Below, in pieces: positions 1-8,051 of a DNA stretch of 53,013 nucleotides. The first letter of the stretch is position 1, and every line of letters starts with the position of its first letter. The DNA is from Sphingobacteriales bacterium (lineage in GTDB: Bacteria; Bacteroidota; Bacteroidia; Chitinophagales; Chitinophagaceae): the NCBI GenBank assembly GCA_024640465.1, contig JAHEEX010000003.1, positions 1-53,013 on the forward strand, in the 5' to 3' direction. The notes under the pieces are model-generated. The model made no database searches, was not told the DNA's origin, and was given only the letters and a program-made list of their open reading frames with translations. The translations under genes were made by a program, and so were the position numbers.

Positions 1-231
1 GATGGGGGAAATCCCAGGAGGCAAATAATAGTCAGTGCCTTCTTTGCTGGTTATGGCGGCCCGGTATAGCCTGGTGAAGTTTTGATGAAACCGATTTGCA
101 CCCCATTCACTGGCTACAAATTCTGCAATCAGTAAAAATACCGCGATCCCAATTGCCAAACCGGCAATATTGATCGCAGAGAAAACTTTATTCCTGGCTA
201 AGCTTCTTTGAATTGATCTGATCTGATTCAT
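1..231 (-). CDS. FtsX/MacB-type ABC transporter permease (N-terminal part, cut by window edge)
   Basis: This is the first 77 codons of a seventh member of the permease array. The reverse strand reads from ATG at 231 as MNQIRSIQRSLARNKVFSAI and continues with INIAGLAIGIAVFLLIAEFV, the amphipathic start and first membrane helix seen in all six complete permeases downstream. It then enters the extracytoplasmic MacB_PCD domain (FHQNFTRLYRA, matching FHEKAERIYRV and similar in the neighbours) and is still open at base 1. The family usually has about 780-810 residues, so roughly a tenth is visible. The start is chosen by alignment to its paralogues. It lies on the same strand, about 290 bases downstream of the next permease, so it probably belongs to the same transcription unit or a close duplicate of it. 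The frame and family are clear. Substrate and intactness cannot be judged. Confidence 0.85.
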   Translation of the reverse strand, partial: MNQIRSIQRSLARNKVFSAINIAGLAIGIAVFLLIAEFVASEWGANRFHQNFTRLYRAAITSKEGTDYYLPPGISPI

Positions 232-518
232 GCTATCGGTTTTAATCTTTGCGTACAATTTAACTTAGCGGTTAGGCTTTGATAATTAAAAACAAATGCG
301 ATGCCTATTTATAAATCAATGAAAATCAATACATTAACTTCAAAGAAAATTTTGAATTGTCCGCTTTTGATACAACAGGTGTACGCTTTGGAGCAAGATT
401 TTAAGGATTTGATGGATTGGCAGGATAGATTATTTGGATTTTCAAAAATGCGATTGGTTGTACGACTCCCGATACTGTCTTTTACTTCGCAGTTCGCACC
501 TCATACCTCGCACTTCCT
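232..518. repeat. Intergenic mosaic of several short-word repeat families
   Basis: No credible gene is seen in this spacer between two permease genes. It holds pieces of several repeat families found elsewhere in the window. At 244-275 there is a CTTTGCG...CTTAGCGGTTA piece (family A). At 391-446 there is an AAGGATTTGATGGATTGGCAGGAT-type piece (family B). At 466-481 there is CGACTCCCGATACTGTC, related in reverse to the AGTCGGGAGT words near 48761. At 484-516 there is a TTCGCAGTTCGCACCTC word array. An open frame at 301-573 runs through these repeats and into the end of the next gene, and is not believed to be a gene. Confidence 0.6.
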
Positions 519-2882
519 TTACTCTGTTCTTAAAGACTTCACCGGATTAACCAATGCAGCTTTTATAGATTGAAAGCTGATCGTCAGTAAAGCAACCAGC
601 AAAACCATTCCGGCTGCTGCTCCAAATATCCACCAGCTGATTTCAATTCGATATACATACTGTTGTAACCAGTTATTCATTAAATAGAAAGCAACCGGAA
701 TGGCAAGTATTATGGCCAGTGCAATAGGGTAGAGAAAGTTTTTAGAAACCATCGACACAATATCAATAACAGAAGCACCCAGTACTTTACGTATACCAAT
801 TTCTTTTGTTTTTCTTTCAACTGTAAATGCAGTCAGTCCAAGTAAACCCAGGCATGAAATAAAAATGGCAACGAATGCAAACCAGTTAACCAGAGCCCCG
901 GTCTGGCTTTCACTTTTATACAGTCGTTCATATTCTTTATCCTGGAAATTATAATCGAATATGAAGCCCGGAGCCATTTTTGCATAAACAGATTCGAGTC
1001 CTTTGATACTTTGCTGAATATTATCTCCCTTTAACCTGGCATAATACAGCCATGTCCATTCTGGCTTGCAATTAATAATTACCGGTGCGATCGGGTTATG
1101 CAATGATTCAAAATGAAAATCTTTAACTACTCCAATGATGGTACCCTTTCCGGAAAACGATTCTATTTGCTGGCCCACCGGATTTTTTAACCCCATTCTT
1201 TTTACCGCTTCTTCATTCAGAATGAAAGAAGTGGTATCGCTGGCGATCTCTTTTGAGAAACCCCTTCCTTCTTTAAGTTGTATGCCCATGGTTTGAAGGA
1301 TATCATGATCACTGGTTATGAAACTGAAAAAAATTTCTTCACCCTGGGGTTTCCCTGGCCAGTTAACGTTTGTGCCTCGATTGTTGGGCATGGTAAATGT
1401 CATGGATGCTCTTGATACATTGCTTACTCCTGGTACTTTAAGGAATTCTTGTATGGCGAGGTCGTTTTTGGGTAAGTCTATATTATTGGGAAACCAGACG
1501 AGGTTCTCTTTTTCGTAGCCCAGGTTTTTATTATTGATGTATTTGATTTGTTGTGATACGACGATGGTGCCAATGATCAGCAGTACAGAAACGGTGAACT
1601 GTGTAACCACCAGGAATTTTCTGATCCAGGCTGTATTGGCCGTACCTGTGCCGATGGATGATTTTAATACTTTGATAGGTTTAAAAGCAGCAAGGATCCA
1701 GGAAGGGTAACTTCCTGCCAGTAAACCTGTGAACAGTATGATACCCGTGGAGATGGCGATATTCTTTGGATCTGTATATTCAATGACGATCTTACGGTTA
1801 AGCATTTGATTGAATGAAGGCAGCACTAGCGTTACTATTAACAGCGCCAGCATGCCTGCCAATAAAGAGAGCATCACAGATTCGCTCATGAATTGCCCAA
1901 TCAGTGATTTTTTTCCAGCGCCCAATACTTTCCTAACGCCAACTTCCTTTGCCCTTCGGGTAGCCCCTGCCGTAGACAGGTTCATAAAATTGATGCAGGC
2001 GAGGAGCAGGATGAAAAAAGCAATCATGGAAAATAGTTTCACATATTTTATGCGTCCTCCTCCGGCATAAATCCCATTTTTGAAGTCAAACCTCAGGTAC
2101 CAGTCTTTCAGTTCCCAGAGGAATAATGTTGTATTGGCCTGTTGGTCTGTGTATTTATCCATGAAATTTTTTATCGCCATATTCATGGATGCCATATTCA
2201 CACCAGGTTTTATTTTGACATAGGTCCGCATATTATTGCTGGTCCAGTTTTCCACTCCACCCATTGCCTGTTCAAAATAATCTTTCACCGGCATGAGGTA
2301 ATCAAAAGTCAAAGTTGCATTTGAGGGGATGTCTTTGAATATGCCTTCAATAATATAAGGTGTGGTACGTTCCACTAAAATTTCTTTGCCAATGGGGTTC
2401 TCATTGCCAAAATATTTTTTAGCCAGTGTTTCAGAAAGTAAGATGGTATGCGGTTTTTTCAGTACTTCAGCTTTGTTTCCGGCGGTTAAAGGGATCGTGA
2501 AAATATTCAGGAAGTCGTGATCAACATACAGCCCGTATTCCGTAAATCTTTTTTCTTCTTTTGACAGCAGGCGAACATCTCCCCAGGAGCTGCGGGAAGC
2601 ATATTCTATGCCTGGCAGATCTTTTATAAGCGTTGGTGCCAGTAGGGAAGGAACAGCAGGGTAACTCGCCATCTCATTATTGGTGAATTTTTTATTTATC
2701 ATCAATGCAGCTATGCGGTCCTTATCCTCATGGAAATTATTATAGCTTAACTCATTTCCTATCCAAAGCATTATCAGAAGAAATACTGACAAACCTATCG
2801 CTAGTCCTGAAATATTAATGAAACTAAAAAGGTTGTTTTTTTTCAGGTTTCTGAATGCTATAATAAAAAAATATTTTTTCAT
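519..2882 (-). CDS. FtsX/MacB_PCD-type ABC transporter permease, copy 1
   Basis: This is a membrane permease of 787 residues for a MacB/LolCE-like ABC system, expected in the inner membrane with the ATPase encoded at 15473-16150. The layout is typical of the family. A first helix lies at about residues 18-42 (INISGLAIGLSVFLLIMLWI), then a large MacB_PCD domain outside the cytoplasm to about residue 280. A first FtsX block follows with the signature ACINFMNLSTAGATRRAKEV and VRKVLGAG. Next come two more helices, a second soluble domain, and a C-terminal FtsX block with RKTKEIGIRKVLGAS ending in NPVKSLRTE. The EVG(V/I)RKVLGA motifs are the likely coupling helices that touch the ATPase. It is full length with no frameshift. 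The array paralogues share these motifs but differ in the external domain. The substrate is unknown. Confidence 0.93.
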   Translation of the reverse strand: MKKYFFIIAFRNLKKNNLFSFINISGLAIGLSVFLLIMLWIGNELSYNNFHEDKDRIAALMINKKFTNNEMASYPAVPSLLAPTLIKDLPGIEYASRSSWGDVRLLSKEEKRFTEYGLYVDHDFLNIFTIPLTAGNKAEVLKKPHTILLSETLAKKYFGNENPIGKEILVERTTPYIIEGIFKDIPSNATLTFDYLMPVKDYFEQAMGGVENWTSNNMRTYVKIKPGVNMASMNMAIKNFMDKYTDQQANTTLFLWELKDWYLRFDFKNGIYAGGGRIKYVKLFSMIAFFILLLACINFMNLSTAGATRRAKEVGVRKVLGAGKKSLIGQFMSESVMLSLLAGMLALLIVTLVLPSFNQMLNRKIVIEYTDPKNIAISTGIILFTGLLAGSYPSWILAAFKPIKVLKSSIGTGTANTAWIRKFLVVTQFTVSVLLIIGTIVVSQQIKYINNKNLGYEKENLVWFPNNIDLPKNDLAIQEFLKVPGVSNVSRASMTFTMPNNRGTNVNWPGKPQGEEIFFSFITSDHDILQTMGIQLKEGRGFSKEIASDTTSFILNEEAVKRMGLKNPVGQQIESFSGKGTIIGVVKDFHFESLHNPIAPVIINCKPEWTWLYYARLKGDNIQQSIKGLESVYAKMAPGFIFDYNFQDKEYERLYKSESQTGALVNWFAFVAIFISCLGLLGLTAFTVERKTKEIGIRKVLGASVIDIVSMVSKNFLYPIALAIILAIPVAFYLMNNWLQQYVYRIEISWWIFGAAAGMVLLVALLTISFQSIKAALVNPVKSLRTE

Positions 2883-2915
2883 ATTCTTAGCTTACTTTGT
2901 TTCTTAGCGGTTAAT
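2883..2915. repeat. Family A word repeat in a 33-base spacer
   Basis: The spacer reads ACTTTGTTTCTTAGCGGTTA on the plus strand (AACCGCTAAGAAACAAAGT toward the start codon of the downstream minus-strand gene). It is nearly identical to the spacer at 10434-10465 and to pieces at 17915-17944, 19318-19337, 35541-35562, 45650-45675 and 48898-48916. It fills almost the whole gap between two permease genes, so any ribosome-loading sequence of copy 1 lies within or next to it. Confidence 0.7.
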
Positions 2916-5321
2916 TTATTCCGTTCTCAAACTTTTCACAGGGTTGGCCACAGCTGCTTTGATTGCCTGGAAACTGACCGTAAATAGTGCAATCAGTATA
3001 GCAGCGGCGCCAGCTACTGCAAATACCCACCAACTCATGTTAATCCTGTATGCAAAATCCTGCAGCCAGTTTTTAACAACAAACCAGGAAATGGCCCAGG
3101 CAATAATTATTGATATGCCAACCAGTTTGATGAAACTACCAGATAGTAATGCAGCCAGATTAAATACACCTGCTCCCAATACTTTTCGTATGCCTACTTC
3201 TTTAGTTCTTTTTTCTGCCGCATAAGATGCCAGTCCGAATAAACCAAGACAGGCAATAATGATAGCTAATGCAGCCAAATAACCAATGATCTTACTAACC
3301 TGGTTATCCGCCCGATACAGTTCTTCAAAGTGTTCATCCAGAAATTTGTATTCAAATGGAATATCTGGAACAAGTGTTGCCCAATTTTCCTCCATGTATT
3401 TAATGGCTTCTTTAGATTTAGCACCATTTATTTTTACCGACATTTCGCTATATCCCCATTCTTTCTGATTAAAAATTAGCAAGGTTTCAATTTTATGATG
3501 CAAAGAGTTGAAATTAAAATCCTTGGCCACACCGATGATTTTACCAGAGGAATCCATCCCGCTAAAGCCAAACATTTTTCCAAGTAAAGTTTCATAGGAT
3601 GCTTTGGGATCATCTTTTAATAGCTCTTTCGCCAGCGCTTCATTGATAATATAGGTACTGGCATTTTCTGATGGTTCACCGGTAAAGTTTTTCCCGGCTA
3701 TAAGTTTAATGTCATACAGATTAAGAAAGTCGTGATCAACGATAACCTGAGAAGATGTCAAGTCCCTTGCAGGTCCGTTTCCATGATAGGTTATGCCACC
3801 TTGATGAAGGTTATTGCCTAAACGCTGCTGTGAAGCGGTAACACTTTTTATAAGTGTATTTTTTAATAAAGATTGTTTAATGGCTTCATAATTTTTATTG
3901 GCTGTATTATTCAAGGGAATAACAACGATCTGCTCCTTGTTAAATCCAGGATCTTTATCCTGCATAAAACGTAATTGCCTTACTGCAAAGATGGTAGATA
4001 CAATGAGGAATACTGCGCCGGTAAATTGCGTTACCACCAGCATATTTCTGAAGTTAAATTTATTAGGACCTGATTGAACTGAACCTTTTAAAACAGCAAC
4101 CGGATTGAAGGATGATAAATAAGCAGCAGGGTATAGTCCGGCAATAAGACCAACCAGAACAGCACCCCCAAGTAGTAATAGGAGTAATAACGGATTGGTG
4201 AAAATGGGAAGACTTAATTCCCGCTCACTTAGAGACGATACGGCAGGTAAAACAAGAATTGCCAATCCAATTGCCAACAGAAGCGCCATGAGGGCTATCA
4301 TAATTGATTCAACCAGGAATTGGATGCCCAGCTCTCCTCTTCTGGCGCCTACTGATTTTCTGACACCTACTTCTTTTGCCCTGCCTGCAGAACGGGCGGT
4401 TGATAAATTCATGAAATTGATACAGGCAATGATCAATACAATTAATCCTATGATGGAAAATATATACACATGTTTCTTGTCAAATTTTTGATAATTGATA
4501 TAGTCGTGGGTGATATTAGAAGAATTGGCATGAACGTCTTTGAGTGGTTGCAGGAAAAGCTCATAATGTTTCCAGCCATCACTTTCCATATGGCGTTTCA
4601 AGTAGGCAGGAAACTTTTTCTCCATGGAAGCTATATTTGCATGCTCATCTATTTCAAGGTAGGTAGTCAGCCAGTTACCTCCCCAGTTCTCCATCATCTG
4701 CGGATCAGAAATTGTGCTGAACGAATAAAGTCCGTCGAATTGCATGTGTGAATTGGCCGGGACGTTTTTCAATATGCCCGTAATGGTAAAGGGAATGGTA
4801 TCTGAGCCATATTTAACCACTGTTTTACCCATTGGGTCTTCTTTGCCAAAAAGTTTTAATGCACTTTCTTCTGTAAGTAATAAACTATTGGGTTTTTGTA
4901 ATACTGTTTTTCGATTTCCCTTTAATAATGGGAACTCAAACATTTCCAGGAAAGTAGAATCCACATAAAATACAGCAGGCAATATGATGCGTTTCTCACC
5001 TAATCTCATATTCACTTTCTCACTTTGCCTGACACGAGTGAAATTTTTTATTTCCGGAAATTCATTTTTTAATGTAGTTGCCATGGGGTACATGGAAAGT
5101 GCCACATTTTGTGGTTCAACCATGCCTTCAAATTTCTGTACTTCATCCAGTCGGTAAATATTTTTTGTGTGGATGCCATCAAAACTTTTCTCGTAATATA
5201 CAAATACCATGATGATGATACAGGCCGCTATTCCAATTGCCAATCCAATGATATTGATTGCTGAAAAAACTTTGTTTTTCCAGATGTTACGCCAGGCAGT
5301 TTTGAAATAATTTTGGAGCAT
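2916..5321 (-). CDS. FtsX/MacB_PCD-type ABC transporter permease, copy 2
   Basis: This is the second complete permease of the array, 801 residues. The first helix is at about residues 20-44 (NIIGLAIGIAACIIIMVFVY). An extracytoplasmic MacB_PCD domain follows to about residue 285, then the FtsX block with ACINFMNLSTARSAGRAKEV and VRKSVGARRGELG. A second soluble domain comes next, and a C-terminal FtsX block with KRTKEVGIRKVLGAG ending in NPVKSLRTE. The first coupling motif reads RKSVGAR instead of the RKVLGA of its neighbours. It lies 33 bases upstream of copy 1 on the same strand, so the two are probably co-transcribed. Its 3' end is very similar at the DNA level to that of copy 3, which suggests recent duplication or gene conversion. 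The substrate is not known. Confidence 0.93.
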   Translation of the reverse strand: MLQNYFKTAWRNIWKNKVFSAINIIGLAIGIAACIIIMVFVYYEKSFDGIHTKNIYRLDEVQKFEGMVEPQNVALSMYPMATTLKNEFPEIKNFTRVRQSEKVNMRLGEKRIILPAVFYVDSTFLEMFEFPLLKGNRKTVLQKPNSLLLTEESALKLFGKEDPMGKTVVKYGSDTIPFTITGILKNVPANSHMQFDGLYSFSTISDPQMMENWGGNWLTTYLEIDEHANIASMEKKFPAYLKRHMESDGWKHYELFLQPLKDVHANSSNITHDYINYQKFDKKHVYIFSIIGLIVLIIACINFMNLSTARSAGRAKEVGVRKSVGARRGELGIQFLVESIMIALMALLLAIGLAILVLPAVSSLSERELSLPIFTNPLLLLLLLGGAVLVGLIAGLYPAAYLSSFNPVAVLKGSVQSGPNKFNFRNMLVVTQFTGAVFLIVSTIFAVRQLRFMQDKDPGFNKEQIVVIPLNNTANKNYEAIKQSLLKNTLIKSVTASQQRLGNNLHQGGITYHGNGPARDLTSSQVIVDHDFLNLYDIKLIAGKNFTGEPSENASTYIINEALAKELLKDDPKASYETLLGKMFGFSGMDSSGKIIGVAKDFNFNSLHHKIETLLIFNQKEWGYSEMSVKINGAKSKEAIKYMEENWATLVPDIPFEYKFLDEHFEELYRADNQVSKIIGYLAALAIIIACLGLFGLASYAAEKRTKEVGIRKVLGAGVFNLAALLSGSFIKLVGISIIIAWAISWFVVKNWLQDFAYRINMSWWVFAVAGAAAILIALFTVSFQAIKAAVANPVKSLRTE

Positions 5322-5461
5322 GATTCTGAGGATTTAATGTGAGCAGGATTCCTAGGATTTGATGGATTGGCAGGATGGATTATTGGGATTTTATAGGATT
5401 CTTTGTTTGGTGTATTGGCTGTTTCATTTTCGATTTTCGACTTTCCACTTTCGATTTTCTT
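5322..5461. repeat. Family B spacer repeat (GGATTTGATGGATT / TTTCGATTTTCGAC words)
   Basis: This 140-base spacer between permease copies 2 and 3 is built from imperfect words: GGATTTGATGGATTGGCAGG, then GGATTATTGGGATTTTATAG, then a CTTTGTTTGGTGTATTGGCT block, then TTTCGATTTTCGACTTTCC. The same order occurs at 7886-8051 and 12827-12941, more weakly at 15363-15472 and partly at 391-446. A run of about 30 bases (5395-5424) is identical to 7984-8013. No promoter or hairpin terminator was recognised in it. Confidence 0.75.
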
Positions 5462-7885
5462 CTATTCCGTTCTCAAACTCTTCACCGGATTTGCCACGGC
5501 TGCTTTGATTGCCTGGAAACTGATGGTGATCATGGCGATTAAAATCGCTATGAATGCGGCTACGATAAATACCCACCATTGGATATCGATGCGGTAGGCG
5601 AAATTTTGCAGCCATGTATACATGGCCCATCCCGCAATCGGAAAGGCAATCAGTGAAGCGATAACAATAAGTTTAAGAAAGTCTTTCGATAACATTTGAG
5701 TTATATTGGCCACAGATGCTCCCAATACTTTTCTGATCCCGATTTCTTTCACCCGCTGCTCTGATGCATAGGTAGCCAATCCAAATAAGCCCATAGATGC
5801 TACGATGATGGCAAGAATGGCAAATCCCAGGGCCAGTTTACCCATCCTTTGCTCTGCGCGATACATGCTGTTGAACGAGTCGTCGAGGAATCGGTAACTG
5901 AAAGGCAAACCCGGCGCCATTTTTTTCCAGGTGGATTCAACTCCTGCAACCAGGCTTTTTATATCATTTGTTTTTATTTTGAAAATTCCGGAACCGATAC
6001 TTTTATCCAGTCGGAAACAAAGTGGCCCCACATTTTGCCTTAATGATTCAAAATGAAAATTTTTAACCACACCTATAATCTTAAGGGGTACTATTTTGTT
6101 TCCATCATCTGATATGTATATATCCTTTCCAATTGGATCAGCATAACCCAAAAGTCCGGCACAGGTTTCATTGATTATAATGGCGGTTGAATCAGTTCCA
6201 AATTCTTTTGAGAAGTTTCTTCCTTTCACCAGTTCCATTCCCAGTGTTGCCAGGTACTGTTCATCTATTCGCCAGGTTTGCATGTTCAGGCCGCTATTTA
6301 TATCCATCACCGCATCTTTGGAATACGTATTATCAGAGCGTGATGAATTTGATACGGGCAGATAACTACTCATGGTAGCGTTGCTGACACCGGATAATTT
6401 ACTGATCTCTTCTTTAAAAGGACCGGCCTGTTGCCCCAATGCATAGGTATTATCCACTATGAGAACCTGTTCTTTATTGAAACCAAGTTTACGGTTTTGT
6501 ATAAAACTGAGTTGGTTATAAACAACAATGGTTGAGATTATGAGGATGATGGTGGTTGCAAATTGAATCACAACTAACGTACTTCTCAGCCTGCTTTTTT
6601 TGAATCCTGATGCCAGTTTTCCTTTGAGTACTGTAATCGGTTGAAAGGAGGATAAATAGAGTGCAGGGTAACTGCCAGCCAATAGACCAACAAGCAATGG
6701 AATCAGGATGAGAAAGGGCAGAAAACGGGCGCTGAAAAGATTTGAAAACTGAAGTGTTTTTGAAGCAACATCATTGAAGAAGGGCAAAATCAACAAAGTG
6801 ATACCCAAAGCTATGAACAATGCAATGAATGATACCAATGTGGATTCGGTAAGGAATTGCCAGATAAGGGTTTTTCTTTCGGTTCCCAATACTTTACGAA
6901 TACCTACTTCCTTGGCCCTGTTTGCAGAACGGGCTGTGGAAAGATTCATGAAATTGATGCAGGCAATCAATAAAATAAATAAGGCAACGGCTGAAAAAAT
7001 GTACACGTTTTGAATATCGCCATTGGGTGATAATTCAGGAAAACGATCAGAATAGAGATGGATCTTTGTCATAGGCATGAGCCGATATTCCAGTCGATTG
7101 CCGCTTTTTTCAAATTCATCCATGGTCTTGATCTGCATGAATGCCTGTGCCTGTGGTAACACATACTTAGAAAGAATTGCAGGAAAGAATTTATTGATAA
7201 CAGCAGGGTCAGTACCTTTTTGTAATACAATATAGGTGGTGAAATTATGGCTGAGATAATTGCCAAACTGGTAGTCTACATTATCCATGGACAGTAGGAT
7301 GTCGAAAATAAAATGGGAGTTAGACGGCATATCTTTCATGACAGCCGTAATTTTAAAAGCATTTTTATCACTGGTTACAATGAGCTTTCCCACTACATCT
7401 GTAGTACCGAAATATTTTTTTGCGCCAGTCTCAGATATCACCGCTGTATTAGGATCATTAAGTGCTGTTTTGGGATTACCGGAAATCAGATCAAAACTAA
7501 ATACATCGAAAAAAGTTGAATCAACATAAGCAATGCGCGGTTCATTGATAAACTCATTTCCTTTTTTGATAAGTTTAGACCCCTCAGAAGCATAAATCCG
7601 GGTGAATTGTTCAACCTGGGGGTAATCTCTTTTTAATGTTGCACCCATGGGATCGGAGCTTACGCAAAGTTTCATATCCGTTCCGCCAAATTTTATATCC
7701 GAATCCACCCGGTAGATCCTCTCTGCCTTTTCATGGAATTTATCATAACTCAGTTCATCCCAAACATATAATACAATCAGGAGACAAGTGGCTAGTCCTG
7801 CAGCCAGTCCAAAAATATTAATGGCAGTGTACCCTTTGTTTTTCCAAAGATTCCGGAAGGCGATTTTAAAATAATTCTTGAACAT
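5462..7885 (-). CDS. FtsX/MacB_PCD-type ABC transporter permease, copy 3
   Basis: This is the third complete permease, 807 residues. The first helix is at about residues 18-43 (AINIFGLAAGLATCLLIVLY). The MacB_PCD domain extends to about residue 290. The first FtsX block carries ACINFMNLSTARSANRAKEV and IRKVLGTERKTLI. The C-terminal FtsX block carries QRVKEIGIRKVLGAS and ends NPVKSLRTE. It sits between two long family B spacers (140 and 166 bases), so it could be a separate insertion or duplication unit within the array. Strand and order are compatible with one long transcript starting at the adaptor gene, but read-through of the spacers is not proven. The frame is full length with no missing motif. 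Confidence 0.93.
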   Translation of the reverse strand: MFKNYFKIAFRNLWKNKGYTAINIFGLAAGLATCLLIVLYVWDELSYDKFHEKAERIYRVDSDIKFGGTDMKLCVSSDPMGATLKRDYPQVEQFTRIYASEGSKLIKKGNEFINEPRIAYVDSTFFDVFSFDLISGNPKTALNDPNTAVISETGAKKYFGTTDVVGKLIVTSDKNAFKITAVMKDMPSNSHFIFDILLSMDNVDYQFGNYLSHNFTTYIVLQKGTDPAVINKFFPAILSKYVLPQAQAFMQIKTMDEFEKSGNRLEYRLMPMTKIHLYSDRFPELSPNGDIQNVYIFSAVALFILLIACINFMNLSTARSANRAKEVGIRKVLGTERKTLIWQFLTESTLVSFIALFIALGITLLILPFFNDVASKTLQFSNLFSARFLPFLILIPLLVGLLAGSYPALYLSSFQPITVLKGKLASGFKKSRLRSTLVVIQFATTIILIISTIVVYNQLSFIQNRKLGFNKEQVLIVDNTYALGQQAGPFKEEISKLSGVSNATMSSYLPVSNSSRSDNTYSKDAVMDINSGLNMQTWRIDEQYLATLGMELVKGRNFSKEFGTDSTAIIINETCAGLLGYADPIGKDIYISDDGNKIVPLKIIGVVKNFHFESLRQNVGPLCFRLDKSIGSGIFKIKTNDIKSLVAGVESTWKKMAPGLPFSYRFLDDSFNSMYRAEQRMGKLALGFAILAIIVASMGLFGLATYASEQRVKEIGIRKVLGASVANITQMLSKDFLKLIVIASLIAFPIAGWAMYTWLQNFAYRIDIQWWVFIVAAFIAILIAMITISFQAIKAAVANPVKSLRTE

Positions 7886-8051
7886 TGAGCAGAATTTTTA
7901 GGATTTGATGGATTCTCAGGATGGATTAATGAGCAGGATTCATAGGATTTGATGGATTATCAGAATGGATTTTTTGGATTTTGAAGGATTCTTTGTTTGG
8001 TGTATTGGCTGTTTTACTTTCGATTTTCGACTTTCGATTTTCGATTTCTTT
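7886..8051. repeat. Family B spacer repeat, longest copy
   Basis: This 166-base spacer contains the GGATTTGATGGATT word twice (about 7910 and 7948), then the shared CTTTGTTTGGTGTATTGGCT block (7991-8010) and a TTTCGATTTTCGACTTTCGA array up to the stop codon of copy 4. It is the longest of the family B spacers and looks like an internal duplication of the one at 5322-5461. Confidence 0.75.

Noticed and set aside
301-573. Plus-strand ORF of 90 codons
   Set aside because: It runs through a mosaic of spacer repeats and into the 3' end of a real minus-strand gene, and no protein family pattern is visible.
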